A DNA stretch of 8,547 bases, taken from NCBI GenBank assembly GCA_905233865.1, contig CAJOGH010000031.1:1-8547 (forward strand), given 5' to 3'. The first letter of the stretch is position 1, and every line of letters starts with the position of its first letter. Shown piece after piece: positions 1 through 5,883 of this stretch. Both the position numbers and the translations under genes were made by a program. The DNA comes from an uncultured Atopobiaceae bacterium (lineage in GTDB: Bacteria; Actinomycetota; Coriobacteriia; Coriobacteriales; Atopobiaceae). Below the pieces are notes generated by a model. It was not told the origin of the DNA. It searched no databases and worked only from the letters and a program-made list of their open reading frames with translations.

Positions 1-399
1 GATGCGACCACCATTTTCCGCGTCCCGTCCGCTGACGAGACCGTACCCGACATCAATGCCGCACAGGGTCATTCGTGCCCCACGCTCTCCATTGTCAAGG
101 GGCCCCAGACCGGCATGACCTTCGAGCTTGACGAACCCGAGGTCACCCTCGGTCGCGATCCCAACAACTCGGTCTTCCTTAACGACATGACCGTGTCGCG
201 CAAGCACGCGCGCATCCAGCTGGCCAGCGATGGCACCGACACCGCCACGGTGGAGGACCTCGGCTCGCTCAATGGGACCTGGGTTGACGGCGCGATCGTC
301 AACAAGGCGCTCCTCCAGGACGGTTCCACGGTGCAGATCGGCACCTTCCGCATGGTGTTCCACGCTGCGAGCGGTGGCCGTATCAACACGGGCATCTAG
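1..399 (+). CDS. FHA-domain protein, GarA/OdhI-like (5' partial)
   Basis: The frame is open from base 1 and ends at TAG 397-399, giving 132 visible residues; the start lies upstream. A forkhead-associated (phosphothreonine-binding) domain spans about residues 28-125. Its hallmark residues are visible: G51-R52 in TLGRDPNNS, S66-R67-K68-H69 in VSRKHARI, and N91-G92-T93 in LGSLNGTWVDG. The first visible residues, DATTIFRVP, resemble the ETTSVFR motif of mycobacterial GarA, whose threonines are phosphorylated by Ser/Thr kinases and then bound by the protein's own FHA domain. In that family the unphosphorylated protein binds and regulates 2-oxoglutarate/glutamate metabolic enzymes in the cytoplasm. 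The next gene, an FtsR-like regulator 9 bases downstream, matches the garA-Rv1828 and odhI-ftsR order, which supports orthology. The FHA assignment is very secure. The GarA-like role is inferred, and another FHA adaptor remains possible. Confidence 0.9.
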   Translation, partial: DATTIFRVPSADETVPDINAAQGHSCPTLSIVKGPQTGMTFELDEPEVTLGRDPNNSVFLNDMTVSRKHARIQLASDGTDTATVEDLGSLNGTWVDGAIVNKALLQDGSTVQIGTFRMVFHAASGGRINTGI

Positions 400-408
400 C
401 CCACGCGC

Positions 409-1158
409 ATGCCTGACGCAGGGTATCTGACCATAGGAAAGGTCGTCCGGCGACTGCAACCGCAGTATCCCGACCTTACCATCTCAAAGGTTCGCTACCT
501 CGAGGACGAGGGCCTGCTCAACCCAGCGCGAACGCCTGGCGGATACAGGCTCTTCTCGTCACGCGACGTAAAGCGACTCGAGACTATTCTCTATCTGCAA
601 AAGACCAGGTTCCTGCCACTGTCCGTCATCCGCGAGAAGCTGGACAATCCTGACGCCAGTACGTCGGTGGCCATGGACAACATCATGGCATCGAACGCCG
701 CCTCGCAGGTGGATGCTTCCGTCGCCGAGAGGCTTCACCCGCTCGAGACCATTCCCGACCAGCTTGGCGTTCCCGTTTCGTTCGTACGCCAACTGGAGCA
801 GGTGGGCATCATCGAGTTCAAGCGGTCCCCGCACGGGCGCGACCTGGTTGACGGGCACGACTTTGCCCTCATCACCGCAGCGATGGGGCTGGGCCGCTAT
901 GGCTTGGGGCCAAAGAACCTGCGTCAGTACGTCATCGCCGCCAATCGCGAGTCTACGACCTTCGAGCAAGCACTGGGAGCGCTGCGCAAGCGGGCCGAGT
1001 CGAACAAGGAGGACCGGCGCGAGTTCGCCGAGGCCTTCAACAGCATGCTCATGCTCACCAACGTCGTCTCTGACGCGCTGATCCGTCGTAAGGTCCTCGG
1101 TCGCGCCGATGCGACCGGAGATGAGGGGGTAGGGGACAACGAGTCCACTCCTGCGTAA
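409..1158 (+). CDS. ftsR: MerR-family transcriptional regulator, FtsR/Rv1828-like
   Basis: The protein has 249 residues. An N-terminal MerR-type winged helix-turn-helix covers about residues 6-80: LTIGKVVRRL, then TISKVRYLEDEGLLNPART, a GGYRLFSSRDV wing, and LPLSVIREKL. The MerR signature of Y30, E32, E34-G35-L36 and G45-Y46-R47 is intact. A linker follows, then a second region (about 118-195) with the pattern VSFVRQLEQVGII and LGRYGLGPKNLRQYV. This two-part layout and the phrase YPDLTISK fit the actinobacterial FtsR/Rv1828 group rather than metal-sensing MerR proteins, and no C-terminal metal-binding cysteines are seen. In Corynebacterium glutamicum FtsR activates ftsZ; a similar cell-division role here is inference. 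There is no clear Shine-Dalgarno before ATG 409, and the preceding stop is only 9 bases away, so it is probably co-transcribed and translationally coupled with the FHA gene. Confidence 0.87.
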   Translation: MPDAGYLTIGKVVRRLQPQYPDLTISKVRYLEDEGLLNPARTPGGYRLFSSRDVKRLETILYLQKTRFLPLSVIREKLDNPDASTSVAMDNIMASNAASQVDASVAERLHPLETIPDQLGVPVSFVRQLEQVGIIEFKRSPHGRDLVDGHDFALITAAMGLGRYGLGPKNLRQYVIAANRESTTFEQALGALRKRAESNKEDRREFAEAFNSMLMLTNVVSDALIRRKVLGRADATGDEGVGDNESTPA

Positions 1159-1210
1159 CGCGCGACATTCAGCTACCATATAGACGGGCAAACTAACGAA
1201 AGGAACCAAC

Positions 1211-1744
1211 GTGTCCAGCTACGACTACGAGCACCTGATCGCCGACATCCCTGACTACCCCAAGAAGGGTGTCGTCTTCCGTGACATCACGCCGATGCTC
1301 AGCGACCCCGCGGCCTTCGCCACGGCTATCGACACGATCTCCGACCACTTCATGGGACGCGGCATTACCAAGGTCATGGGATCTGAGGCCCGCGGATTCT
1401 TTGTGGGCGCCCCCATTGCCTACCGCCTCAATGCCGGGTTCGTACCTGCCCGCAAGCCTGGCAAGCTGCCGCGCGAGACGTACGATCAGGACTACGACCT
1501 CGAGTATGGTAGTGCCTCCCTGCACATCCACAAGGACGCCCTCACGCCCGAGGATCACGTGCTCATCGTCGACGACCTTGTTGCCACCTCTGGCACCGGC
1601 ATCGCCTGCGGTCGTCTGGTGGAGCAGGCAGGGGCCACCATAGAGGGCTTCGCGTTCTTGGTCGAGCTTGGTTATCTCAACCCCCGCGAGGCTATCGCAG
1701 AATACTTCAACCAGGAAGTCTTCACACTTGTGAAGTACGACTAA
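1211..1744 (+). CDS. apt: Adenine phosphoribosyltransferase
   Basis: This 177-residue protein, the usual size for Apt, converts adenine plus PRPP to AMP and pyrophosphate in cytoplasmic purine salvage. The N-terminal IPDYPKKGVVFRDITPMLSD (residues 13-32) is a classic Apt signature. GSEARGFFVGAPIAY (57-71) and VPARKPGKLPRETY (78-91) form the substrate-binding loops. VLIVDDLVATSGTG (117-130) is the PRPP-binding loop with the acidic pair D121-D122. The start is GTG at 1211, supported by AAAGGA at 1199-1204 with a 6-base spacer. It lies 52 bases after the ftsR-like stop. A TATAGA at 1179-1184 could be a -10 element, but I see no convincing -35, so read-through from ftsR is equally possible. The family assignment is secure. 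Confidence 0.96.
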   Translation: MSSYDYEHLIADIPDYPKKGVVFRDITPMLSDPAAFATAIDTISDHFMGRGITKVMGSEARGFFVGAPIAYRLNAGFVPARKPGKLPRETYDQDYDLEYGSASLHIHKDALTPEDHVLIVDDLVATSGTGIACGRLVEQAGATIEGFAFLVELGYLNPREAIAEYFNQEVFTLVKYD

Positions 1745-1847
1745 GCCCTGTACCTGCGCTTATGTATCACTTGTGTCATGAACCCATGCTTTCAGGTTAG
1801 TATCTGGCACCCTCATCGCCAACCTGATAGAGTATGACGGAATGACC

Positions 1848-1854
1848 AAGGAGG
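1848..1854 (+). promoter_or_regulatory. Strong ribosome binding site fixing the NlpC/P60 start
   Basis: AAGGAGG lies 8 bases before ATG 1863. It selects 1863 as the start over the in-frame ATG at 1842, which lies upstream of this site and would disrupt the signal peptide. Confidence 0.85.
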
Positions 1855-1862
1855 TTATCGTC

Positions 1863-2972
1863 ATGAATCTACGCCACAAGGCAGTGGCCGCAGTCACGGC
1901 AGGGCTTATGCTCACAGCTCCGTTTGCACCGTGCACGGCCGCCTATGCTGACAAGCAGGCAGATCTTGCTGCCGCCGCTTCTCAGCTCGCTTCACTGGGC
2001 GAGGAGCTCTCCGGCCTGGAGGGCCAGCTCGACCAGGCGTCTGCTGACCTTGAGCAGACCAAGTACGAGATTGACAACAAGACTCAGCAGATCACCGAGA
2101 CTCAGGAGGACCTCGACGAGGCCAAGACGACGCTGTCTGGCCGCATGAGGAGCTCCTACAAGACCGGTGGCACCAACATGCTGGAGCTTGTGTTTGGCTC
2201 CCAGAGCCTGTCCGACCTCATCGGCCGTATCTACTACGCCGACAAGGTCGCCGACTCCGATGCCCAGGCAATTGGTGAGGTCCGCACCCTCGAGAACCAG
2301 CTTGCCACCGAGAAGGGCGAGCTCGAGACCAAGCAGGCCGAGCAGGAGGAGCTTGTTGCCTCTACTGAGCAGCAGGTAAGCACCTATCAGTCCAAGGTCG
2401 CCGAGGCTCAGACCTACTACAACAACCTCGACGCCGAGGTCCAGGCCGAGCTTGCCGCCCAGGCTGCCGCCAACGCCGCCGCCCAGGCTGCCATGAACGC
2501 CGTGAACAGCAACAACGGCGGTAACAACGGTGGCAACGGCGGCAACAACGGCGGGGGACAGCAGAACGCCGACACGGGCAACGACGACTCCGGCGATTCC
2601 GGCTACAGCTACTCCGGCGGCGGTCAGAGCTACGGCGCCAGCGGCGGCGGCCTTGGCACTGCCTACGAGTGCATCGGCGCTCCCTACGTCTACGGTGCGA
2701 CGGGCCCCAGCTCCTTCGACTGCTCCGGCCTCGTGTGCTACTGCTACGGCTATGCCCGTGGCCGTACCACCTACGCCATGATTGACAGCCTGCAGTCCAC
2801 TGGCTCCTGGAAGACCTCCATGGACCAGCTTGAGGTGGGCGACCTCGTGTTCCCGCACTCTGGTCACGTGGGCATCTACATCGGTGGTGGACAGATGATC
2901 CACGCGCCTTCGCCCGGCCGCTCCGTCTGCATCACGAGCGTCTACTCGTTCTACGGCGGCGGCACCTACTAA
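1863..2972 (+). CDS. Secreted coiled-coil NlpC/P60 peptidoglycan endopeptidase
   Basis: From ATG 1863 the protein has 369 residues. A signal peptide has basic residues R4, H5 and K6, a hydrophobic core, and a probable AYA cleavage site after A29. Residues about 30-215 are Glu/Gln/Ala/Leu-rich with heptad-like spacing, a long coiled coil like that of PcsB/CwlO/RipA-type hydrolases, including the LIGRIYYADKVADSD segment typical of their N-terminal domain. A Gly/Asn/Ser-rich linker (about 216-263) leads to a C-terminal NlpC/P60 cysteine peptidase domain. This has YVYGATGPSSFDCSGLV with nucleophile C287, GHVGIYIGGG with H335, and MIHAP with a third polar residue H347. The family cleaves stem peptides in peptidoglycan, and the coiled coil often keeps the enzyme inactive until a divisome partner such as FtsEX engages it; that regulation is inferred here. 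Extra cysteines C292 and C294 lie close to the nucleophile. A terminator follows directly. Confidence 0.93.
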   Translation: MNLRHKAVAAVTAGLMLTAPFAPCTAAYADKQADLAAAASQLASLGEELSGLEGQLDQASADLEQTKYEIDNKTQQITETQEDLDEAKTTLSGRMRSSYKTGGTNMLELVFGSQSLSDLIGRIYYADKVADSDAQAIGEVRTLENQLATEKGELETKQAEQEELVASTEQQVSTYQSKVAEAQTYYNNLDAEVQAELAAQAAANAAAQAAMNAVNSNNGGNNGGNGGNNGGGQQNADTGNDDSGDSGYSYSGGGQSYGASGGGLGTAYECIGAPYVYGATGPSSFDCSGLVCYCYGYARGRTTYAMIDSLQSTGSWKTSMDQLEVGDLVFPHSGHVGIYIGGGQMIHAPSPGRSVCITSVYSFYGGGTY

Positions 2973-2995
2973 GAGGTGACGACATAGCAAGCCTG

Positions 2996-3033
2996 AGAGA
3001 CCGGTGGGATTCCCGCCGGTCTCTTTCTGTTTT
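2996..3033 (+). terminator. Rho-independent terminator after the NlpC/P60 gene
   Basis: A hairpin begins 23 bases after the TAA. The left arm is AGAGACCGGTGGG (2996-3008), the loop is ATT, and the right arm is CCCGCCGGTCTCT (3012-3024). The 13-bp stem has one T-G wobble. It is followed by the T-rich stretch TTCTGTTTT. This closes the left-hand + strand block. Confidence 0.9.
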
Positions 3034-3089
3034 GGTCTGATTTGGTTGGGGAGAACGCGCTACGCCTACCTTTAGCTGCATATCTGTCT

Positions 3090-3117
3090 ACTTTACGTAA
3101 GATATATTATCAGACTT
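3090..3117 (-). other. dif: Candidate XerC/XerD (dif-like) recombination site
   Basis: Read on the + strand the site is ACTTTACGTAA (3090-3100), a 6-base centre GATATA (3101-3106), then TTATCAGACTT (3107-3117). On the minus strand this gives a XerC-type arm AAGTCTGATAA, a centre, and a XerD-type arm TTACGTAAAGT. The 11-6-11 geometry, the TAA/TTA bases flanking the centre, the GATAA end of the XerC arm (as in actinobacterial dif) and the TTAyGTnAAgT XerD arm all fit. Against my recollection of the actinobacterial or Firmicutes dif consensus, about 20 of 28 positions agree. The site lies between gene blocks transcribed towards each other. It was not searched against a database, and it could be an integrated element's att site rather than the chromosomal dif. 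Confidence 0.55.
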
Positions 3118-3683
3118 AGATAGAATCGAGCTGTAGGGGGAACATCGTCTCCCGCGATGACTTTTCACGCTCGGCCACAAGTTGCCAACGCACGATCTTG
3201 TCACCCGCACTTAGTGTCTCGTCCTAAACTCGTGCATCGCCCGCACTCTGCGCACGCCGTCTTCGTTCACGTCAGAGCACCCCGAGCCCATGGCTTCTCG
3301 TGGGTCTCATGGGTTCATGTCCGGACGTCGCGACTCTCCGACAAACTTGATATGGAAGATACGACTTGTCATGCCAACCGACGGGCTTATGGAACAATCG
3401 AGGCAAATAGAGGCCGAATTTGGCCATTTTGGCCCTACTCCCACTAGGGGTACCGAATTTAAAGGCCTTAAATCGCATTCTGTGGCCTCGTACGAAAATA
3501 CCCTATTCTACCTGCGGTTTTGTAATGCCTAAGCGTGTATCGTCCTCTCAAGCGGTCTTAGAGGCCAATTTGATTCGATTCTGCGCTTGACAGGCCGCGA
3601 CTCGCGCCTCGGCCAAGTCGCTCTAGGCCTTTGGCACAACCAGACCCACTGACCTTCACTCAGCGACCTCGCATCAGCCACAG

Positions 3684-3701
3684 GCTCTTGTCGACAAGAG
3701 C
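3684..3701. repeat. 18-bp perfect palindrome
   Basis: GCTCTTGTCGACAAGAGC is a perfect dyad with no spacer, centred at 3692/3693. Such a dyad would suit a dimeric DNA-binding protein, or it may be a cruciform or remnant element end. No flanking gene is close enough to name a regulated target: the nearest coding end is the lipoprotein stop at 3844. The function is unknown. Confidence 0.75.
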
Positions 3702-3808
3702 AAAGAGGTGCGCACGGTACCGATATTACACATGCACGTGTGCTTCTGGTCTCCGCGCACACCTGAGTCAGACGATGAAGGTTCTGATCCTAGCCATCTA
3801 AGGCAATA

Positions 3809-3823
3809 TACTTTACATAACTA
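3809..3823 (-). repeat. 15-bp direct repeat, copy 1 (XerD-arm-like)
   Basis: TACTTTACATAACTA is identical to 4809-4823, in the same orientation and exactly 1000 bases away. On the minus strand it contains TTATGTAAAGT, which resembles a XerD binding arm and differs by one base from the arm in the dif-like site at 3090. It begins 20 bases beyond the lipoprotein stop. No convincing XerC arm lies beside it. Confidence 0.8.
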
Positions 3824-3843
3824 TTCCAACAAGGAACATGGTA

Positions 3844-4599
3844 CTAGGCTTCTGCGCGCTTATAGACAAATCCCTTATAGGTCTCAGGGTTGTAATTGTT
3901 TATACGACAGCAAATGTATGAGATGCCACCAAAATACGTATCCCCGACATCAAAGGCATAGTCATTGGCCTTGTCAACCTCGAGGGCCATTGAGGTCTCG
4001 GACGGCCCGCCAACAATCACATAATAGTTGGGCAGCTTAACAGACAAATTGTCAGTCTTGTCACCGTCCTTGCTAAAGGTGGCTGGCTGTGGCGTAGGCT
4101 CCTCATACTCCTTGCCGTCAAACTGAGAAGCCAGCTCCGAAGAGCCGGACTTCGTATAGAGCTCCTTGACCTGGTCAAAACCCTTCTTGTCATTATCCTT
4201 GACCATGGCGAGGATCTGTTCGTCCGACTTGTCGCAGATGTCGCCAAGTCGCATACAGACAGGTTTAAAGCTGGGGTCCATGCTCTTGTATGCCTGCGAA
4301 GAATTGTAAATTGCCGACGTAGCGGCATATGTCGTGACATTGCCGTTGCCATCAGCGTCAAACACGAAGTTAACTATATAGTCCTTCTTTTCCTTGATGC
4401 TCGACGAATCATTTGGGTCATACATTGAGATTCCGTACCAAAGTCCCTTGTGTTTGATCATCGCGTCACGAACGTTGATCGGTTCCTTTGAATAGTCGAC
4501 ATCTGAGATGTTCTTGACCCCGACACAGGCACTGAGGACAAGTGTTGCCGTCAGAACAAGCAACAGCGTGGCGCAGGAAACGGCTACTTTCTTAATCAT
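3844..4599 (-). CDS. Putative lipoprotein of unknown function
   Basis: The protein has 251 residues. It starts with a basic MIKK, a hydrophobic stretch (about 5-22) and a lipobox LSAC. C25 is the predicted lipid-attachment cysteine, so the mature protein should be anchored on the outer face of the cytoplasmic membrane. ATG 4599 is preceded by a good Shine-Dalgarno, GAAGGGAG on the minus strand (4607-4614). The mature part is soluble and rich in Lys, Asp, Tyr and Asn. It has KGLWYGISMYDP (51-62), FDADGNGNV (80-88, resembling a calcium-loop or beta-turn repeat), a Pro-rich EEPTPQP (166-172), and cysteines C115, C122, C230 and C231. I do not recognise the family. Its base composition, roughly 45-50% GC on the lines I counted, is well below neighbouring genes at about 65%, and it is bracketed by a 15-bp direct repeat, so acquisition by transfer is likely. 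A TTGACG-like -35 may lie at 4696-4701 (minus strand), but no clear -10 follows. No clear terminator was found downstream. Confidence 0.82.
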   Translation of the reverse strand: MIKKVAVSCATLLLVLTATLVLSACVGVKNISDVDYSKEPINVRDAMIKHKGLWYGISMYDPNDSSSIKEKKDYIVNFVFDADGNGNVTTYAATSAIYNSSQAYKSMDPSFKPVCMRLGDICDKSDEQILAMVKDNDKKGFDQVKELYTKSGSSELASQFDGKEYEEPTPQPATFSKDGDKTDNLSVKLPNYYVIVGGPSETSMALEVDKANDYAFDVGDTYFGGISYICCRINNYNPETYKGFVYKRAEA

Positions 4600-4761
4600 G
4601 CGCTTGCTCCCTTCACGGAACGATTGACTTCTTCAATCTAATGTCGCCAATGAGAAACATGCTACTAAGTCCATCTTGAATGAGTACTAATTGGTCGTCA
4701 ACGCGTTCCCATGGCAACGGGCGACAATAGTATGCAAGCGGTCGATACTTTCTTGAGTCCC

Positions 4762-4809
4762 AAAAAACCACCTCCCTCTCGCCCACCATGGAGCCAGAAG
4801 GAGGTGGTT
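4762..4809 (-). terminator. Rho-independent terminator after trxB
   Basis: On the minus strand, AACCACCTCC (4809-4800) pairs perfectly with GGAGGTGGTT (4775-4766). The 24-base loop can fold further, and a T run follows (4765-4762). The hairpin starts 27 bases after the trxB stop. It is also the insulator between trxB and the lipoprotein gene on the same strand. Its first base overlaps the 15-bp repeat copy at 4809. Confidence 0.87.
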
Positions 4810-4823
4810 ACTTTACATAACTA
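4809..4823 (-). repeat. 15-bp direct repeat, copy 2 (XerD-arm-like)
   Basis: This is the second perfect copy of TACTTTACATAACTA, lying 13 bases beyond the trxB stop and abutting its terminator stem. With copy 1 it encloses the low-GC lipoprotein gene. The next bases differ from those of copy 1, so the identity ends sharply at 15 bp. Confidence 0.8.
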
Positions 4824-4836
4824 AGTCGTAGGAGAC

Positions 4837-5787
4837 CTAGCCGTTCACCGGATGACCCAGATACGCCGAGACACTCGTGGCGGCAATCGCACCATCAGAG
4901 GCAGCCGTCACGATCTGACGAAGCGGCTTGAGACGAACGTCGCCCGCCACAAAGAGGCCCTCCGTCTTGGTCGACATGTCCTCATTGGCCACAACGGCGT
5001 TTCCGTCGCCGAGCTCCACGAGGTCCCCCAGCATACTGATGGCTGGGTTGTGACCCACGAACACAAAGACGCCAAAGGAGCCCTCGCCAAAGGTCTCGGT
5101 CGTCGTCTGTCCAGTCTCGTTGTCGCGGAAGGTGATGGAGCTCAGCAGGTCTCCCCCACCGACCTCGGTGATGCTCGTGAGGTAGCGAATCTCGACCTTG
5201 GGATTGGCCTCGAGCTCGGAGATGACGGCGGCCTGGGCGCGGAGGTGATCCTTGCGCACCACCATGGTCACGTGGTCGGCAAAGCGCGTGAGGAACAGGG
5301 CCTCCTCGCCGGCGGAGTTGCCGCCGCCAACGACAAAGACCTGCTTGCCGCGGTAGAACATGCCATCGCAGGTGGCGCAGTAGCTCACGCCGCGACCTGC
5401 GTAGTCCTCCTCGCCAGCAAAGCCGGCGTGGCGCGGCGTGGCGCCCGAGGCGACGATGACGGTCTTGGCGACATAGTCCTGCGAGGCGCCGTGGACCGTG
5501 AACAGTCCAGTCTCCGAGCTCTTTTCGACCGAGGTGACGTCGTCCATCTGGATGTCCGCGCCAAGGTCAACGGCCTGGCGCTGCATGGCGTCTATGAGGT
5601 CAAAGCCCGTGGTCTTGGGCACGCCAGGGTAGTTGTCGATGTCGCTCGTGACGATGACCTGACCACCCACGTTGGACTGCTCAAGGCACACAAAGTCGAG
5701 ATTGGCACGCGTGGCGTAGATGGCCGCGGAAAGCCCAGCGGGGCCGGCGCCCACGATTACGAGGTCCTTTGGCTGGTTTTCTGACAT
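4837..5787 (-). CDS. trxB: Thioredoxin reductase (NADPH), low-molecular-weight type
   Basis: The protein has 316 residues, the normal TrxB length. It transfers electrons from NADPH through FAD and a redox disulfide to thioredoxin in the cytoplasm. The FAD-binding VIVGAGPAGLSAAIYA covers residues 10-25. The redox-active CATC has C137 and C140 (GVSYCATCDGMFY). The NADPH-binding VVGGGNSAGEEA covers 152-163, followed by VVRKDHLRA (176-184) in place of the usual HRR-type motif. The C-terminal FAD motif is AGDVR with QIVTAASDGAIAA (281-303). I chose ATG 5787 because AGAGGGGAG lies just upstream on the minus strand and the FAD fold begins about 10 residues in; the same frame stays open further upstream with no domain content. 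The gene is divergent from the zinc-ribbon gene and ends in its own terminator. VRK instead of HRR may affect NADPH preference, but the arginine is retained. Confidence 0.95.
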   Translation of the reverse strand: MSENQPKDLVIVGAGPAGLSAAIYATRANLDFVCLEQSNVGGQVIVTSDIDNYPGVPKTTGFDLIDAMQRQAVDLGADIQMDDVTSVEKSSETGLFTVHGASQDYVAKTVIVASGATPRHAGFAGEEDYAGRGVSYCATCDGMFYRGKQVFVVGGGNSAGEEALFLTRFADHVTMVVRKDHLRAQAAVISELEANPKVEIRYLTSITEVGGGDLLSSITFRDNETGQTTTETFGEGSFGVFVFVGHNPAISMLGDLVELGDGNAVVANEDMSTKTEGLFVAGDVRLKPLRQIVTAASDGAIAATSVSAYLGHPVNG

Positions 5788-5883
5788 GGGAATCTCCCCT
5801 CTGGTAGTAGACTGAACACAGTCTACCCAACACGTATGCACATAACACACGAAGCGCCATGACCACAAAAGTGAGGAGCACCT
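5788..5883. promoter_or_regulatory. Divergent promoter region of trxB and the zinc-ribbon gene
   Basis: These 96 bases must carry the 5' signals of both genes. I see the ribosome sites AGAGGGGAG (for trxB) and GAGGAG at 5873-5878 (for the + gene), and a perfect inverted repeat at 5807-5826. AT-rich patches around 5835-5848 (TATGCACATAAC) could hold -10 elements for either direction, but no -35/-10 pair is convincing. Confidence 0.5.
5807..5826. promoter_or_regulatory. Perfect 8-4-8 inverted repeat, possible operator
   Basis: GTAGACTG (5807-5814) and CAGTCTAC (5819-5826) are perfect reverse complements around an AACA loop. The repeat ends 19 bases from the trxB start and 57 bases from the zinc-ribbon start. 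It could be an operator for a dimeric regulator controlling both genes, or a hairpin in the trxB leader close to its ribosome site. It does not match the Rex, SoxR or LexA patterns I know. Confidence 0.6.

Larger units (their letters stand above)
3034..3843. other. Gene-poor, lower-GC intergenic region
   Basis: About 810 bases lie between the NlpC/P60 terminator and the convergent lipoprotein gene. Open frames of 68-110 codons exist on both strands. I reject them because they lack good ribosome binding sites, have no recognisable motifs, and overlap one another. The region contains a dif-like site (3090-3117), an 18-bp palindrome (3684-3701), the first copy of a 15-bp repeat (3809-3823), and a GGCC-rich patch at about 3411-3493. 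In that patch CCGAATTT occurs twice (3414-3421 and 3453-3460), with a small CCCTA/TAGGG hairpin between the copies. I recognise no tRNA, rRNA or CRISPR here. It could be decayed mobile DNA or a repeated extragenic element. Confidence 0.6.

Noticed and set aside
1792..1827. Inverted repeat TCAGGTT / AACCTGA between apt and the NlpC/P60 gene as an operator or terminator
   Set aside because: The 7-bp arms are 22 bases apart with no T run, which is not rare enough by chance to call.
1842..1862. Upstream ATG 1842 as the start of the NlpC/P60 gene
   Set aside because: The AAGGAGG ribosome site lies inside this extension, and the signal peptide is regular only from 1863.
1992..2990. Minus-strand open frame of 332 codons opposite the NlpC/P60 gene
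   Set aside because: It is a Val/Gly/Ala-rich shadow of a strongly supported + strand gene, with no ribosome site or recognisable domain.
3121..3126. TAGAAT as a promoter -10 element beside the dif-like site
   Set aside because: There is no -35-like hexamer at 16-18 bases and no credible gene downstream.
3157..3532. Overlapping open frames of 68-96 codons on both strands in the gap, plus others at 3529-4040
   Set aside because: They have no good ribosome sites, no motifs, His/Arg/Ser-rich noise-like composition, and mutual overlap. The frame at 3708-4040 also overlaps the lipoprotein gene on the opposite strand.
3544..3564. Hairpin CCTCT-AAG / CTT-AGAGG as a terminator
   Set aside because: It has a bulged stem, no T run on either strand, and no gene ending nearby.
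4852..5784. Plus-strand open frame of 310 codons opposite trxB
   Set aside because: It is antisense to trxB, whose FAD, CATC and NADPH motifs are all intact. The + frame shows no family features.
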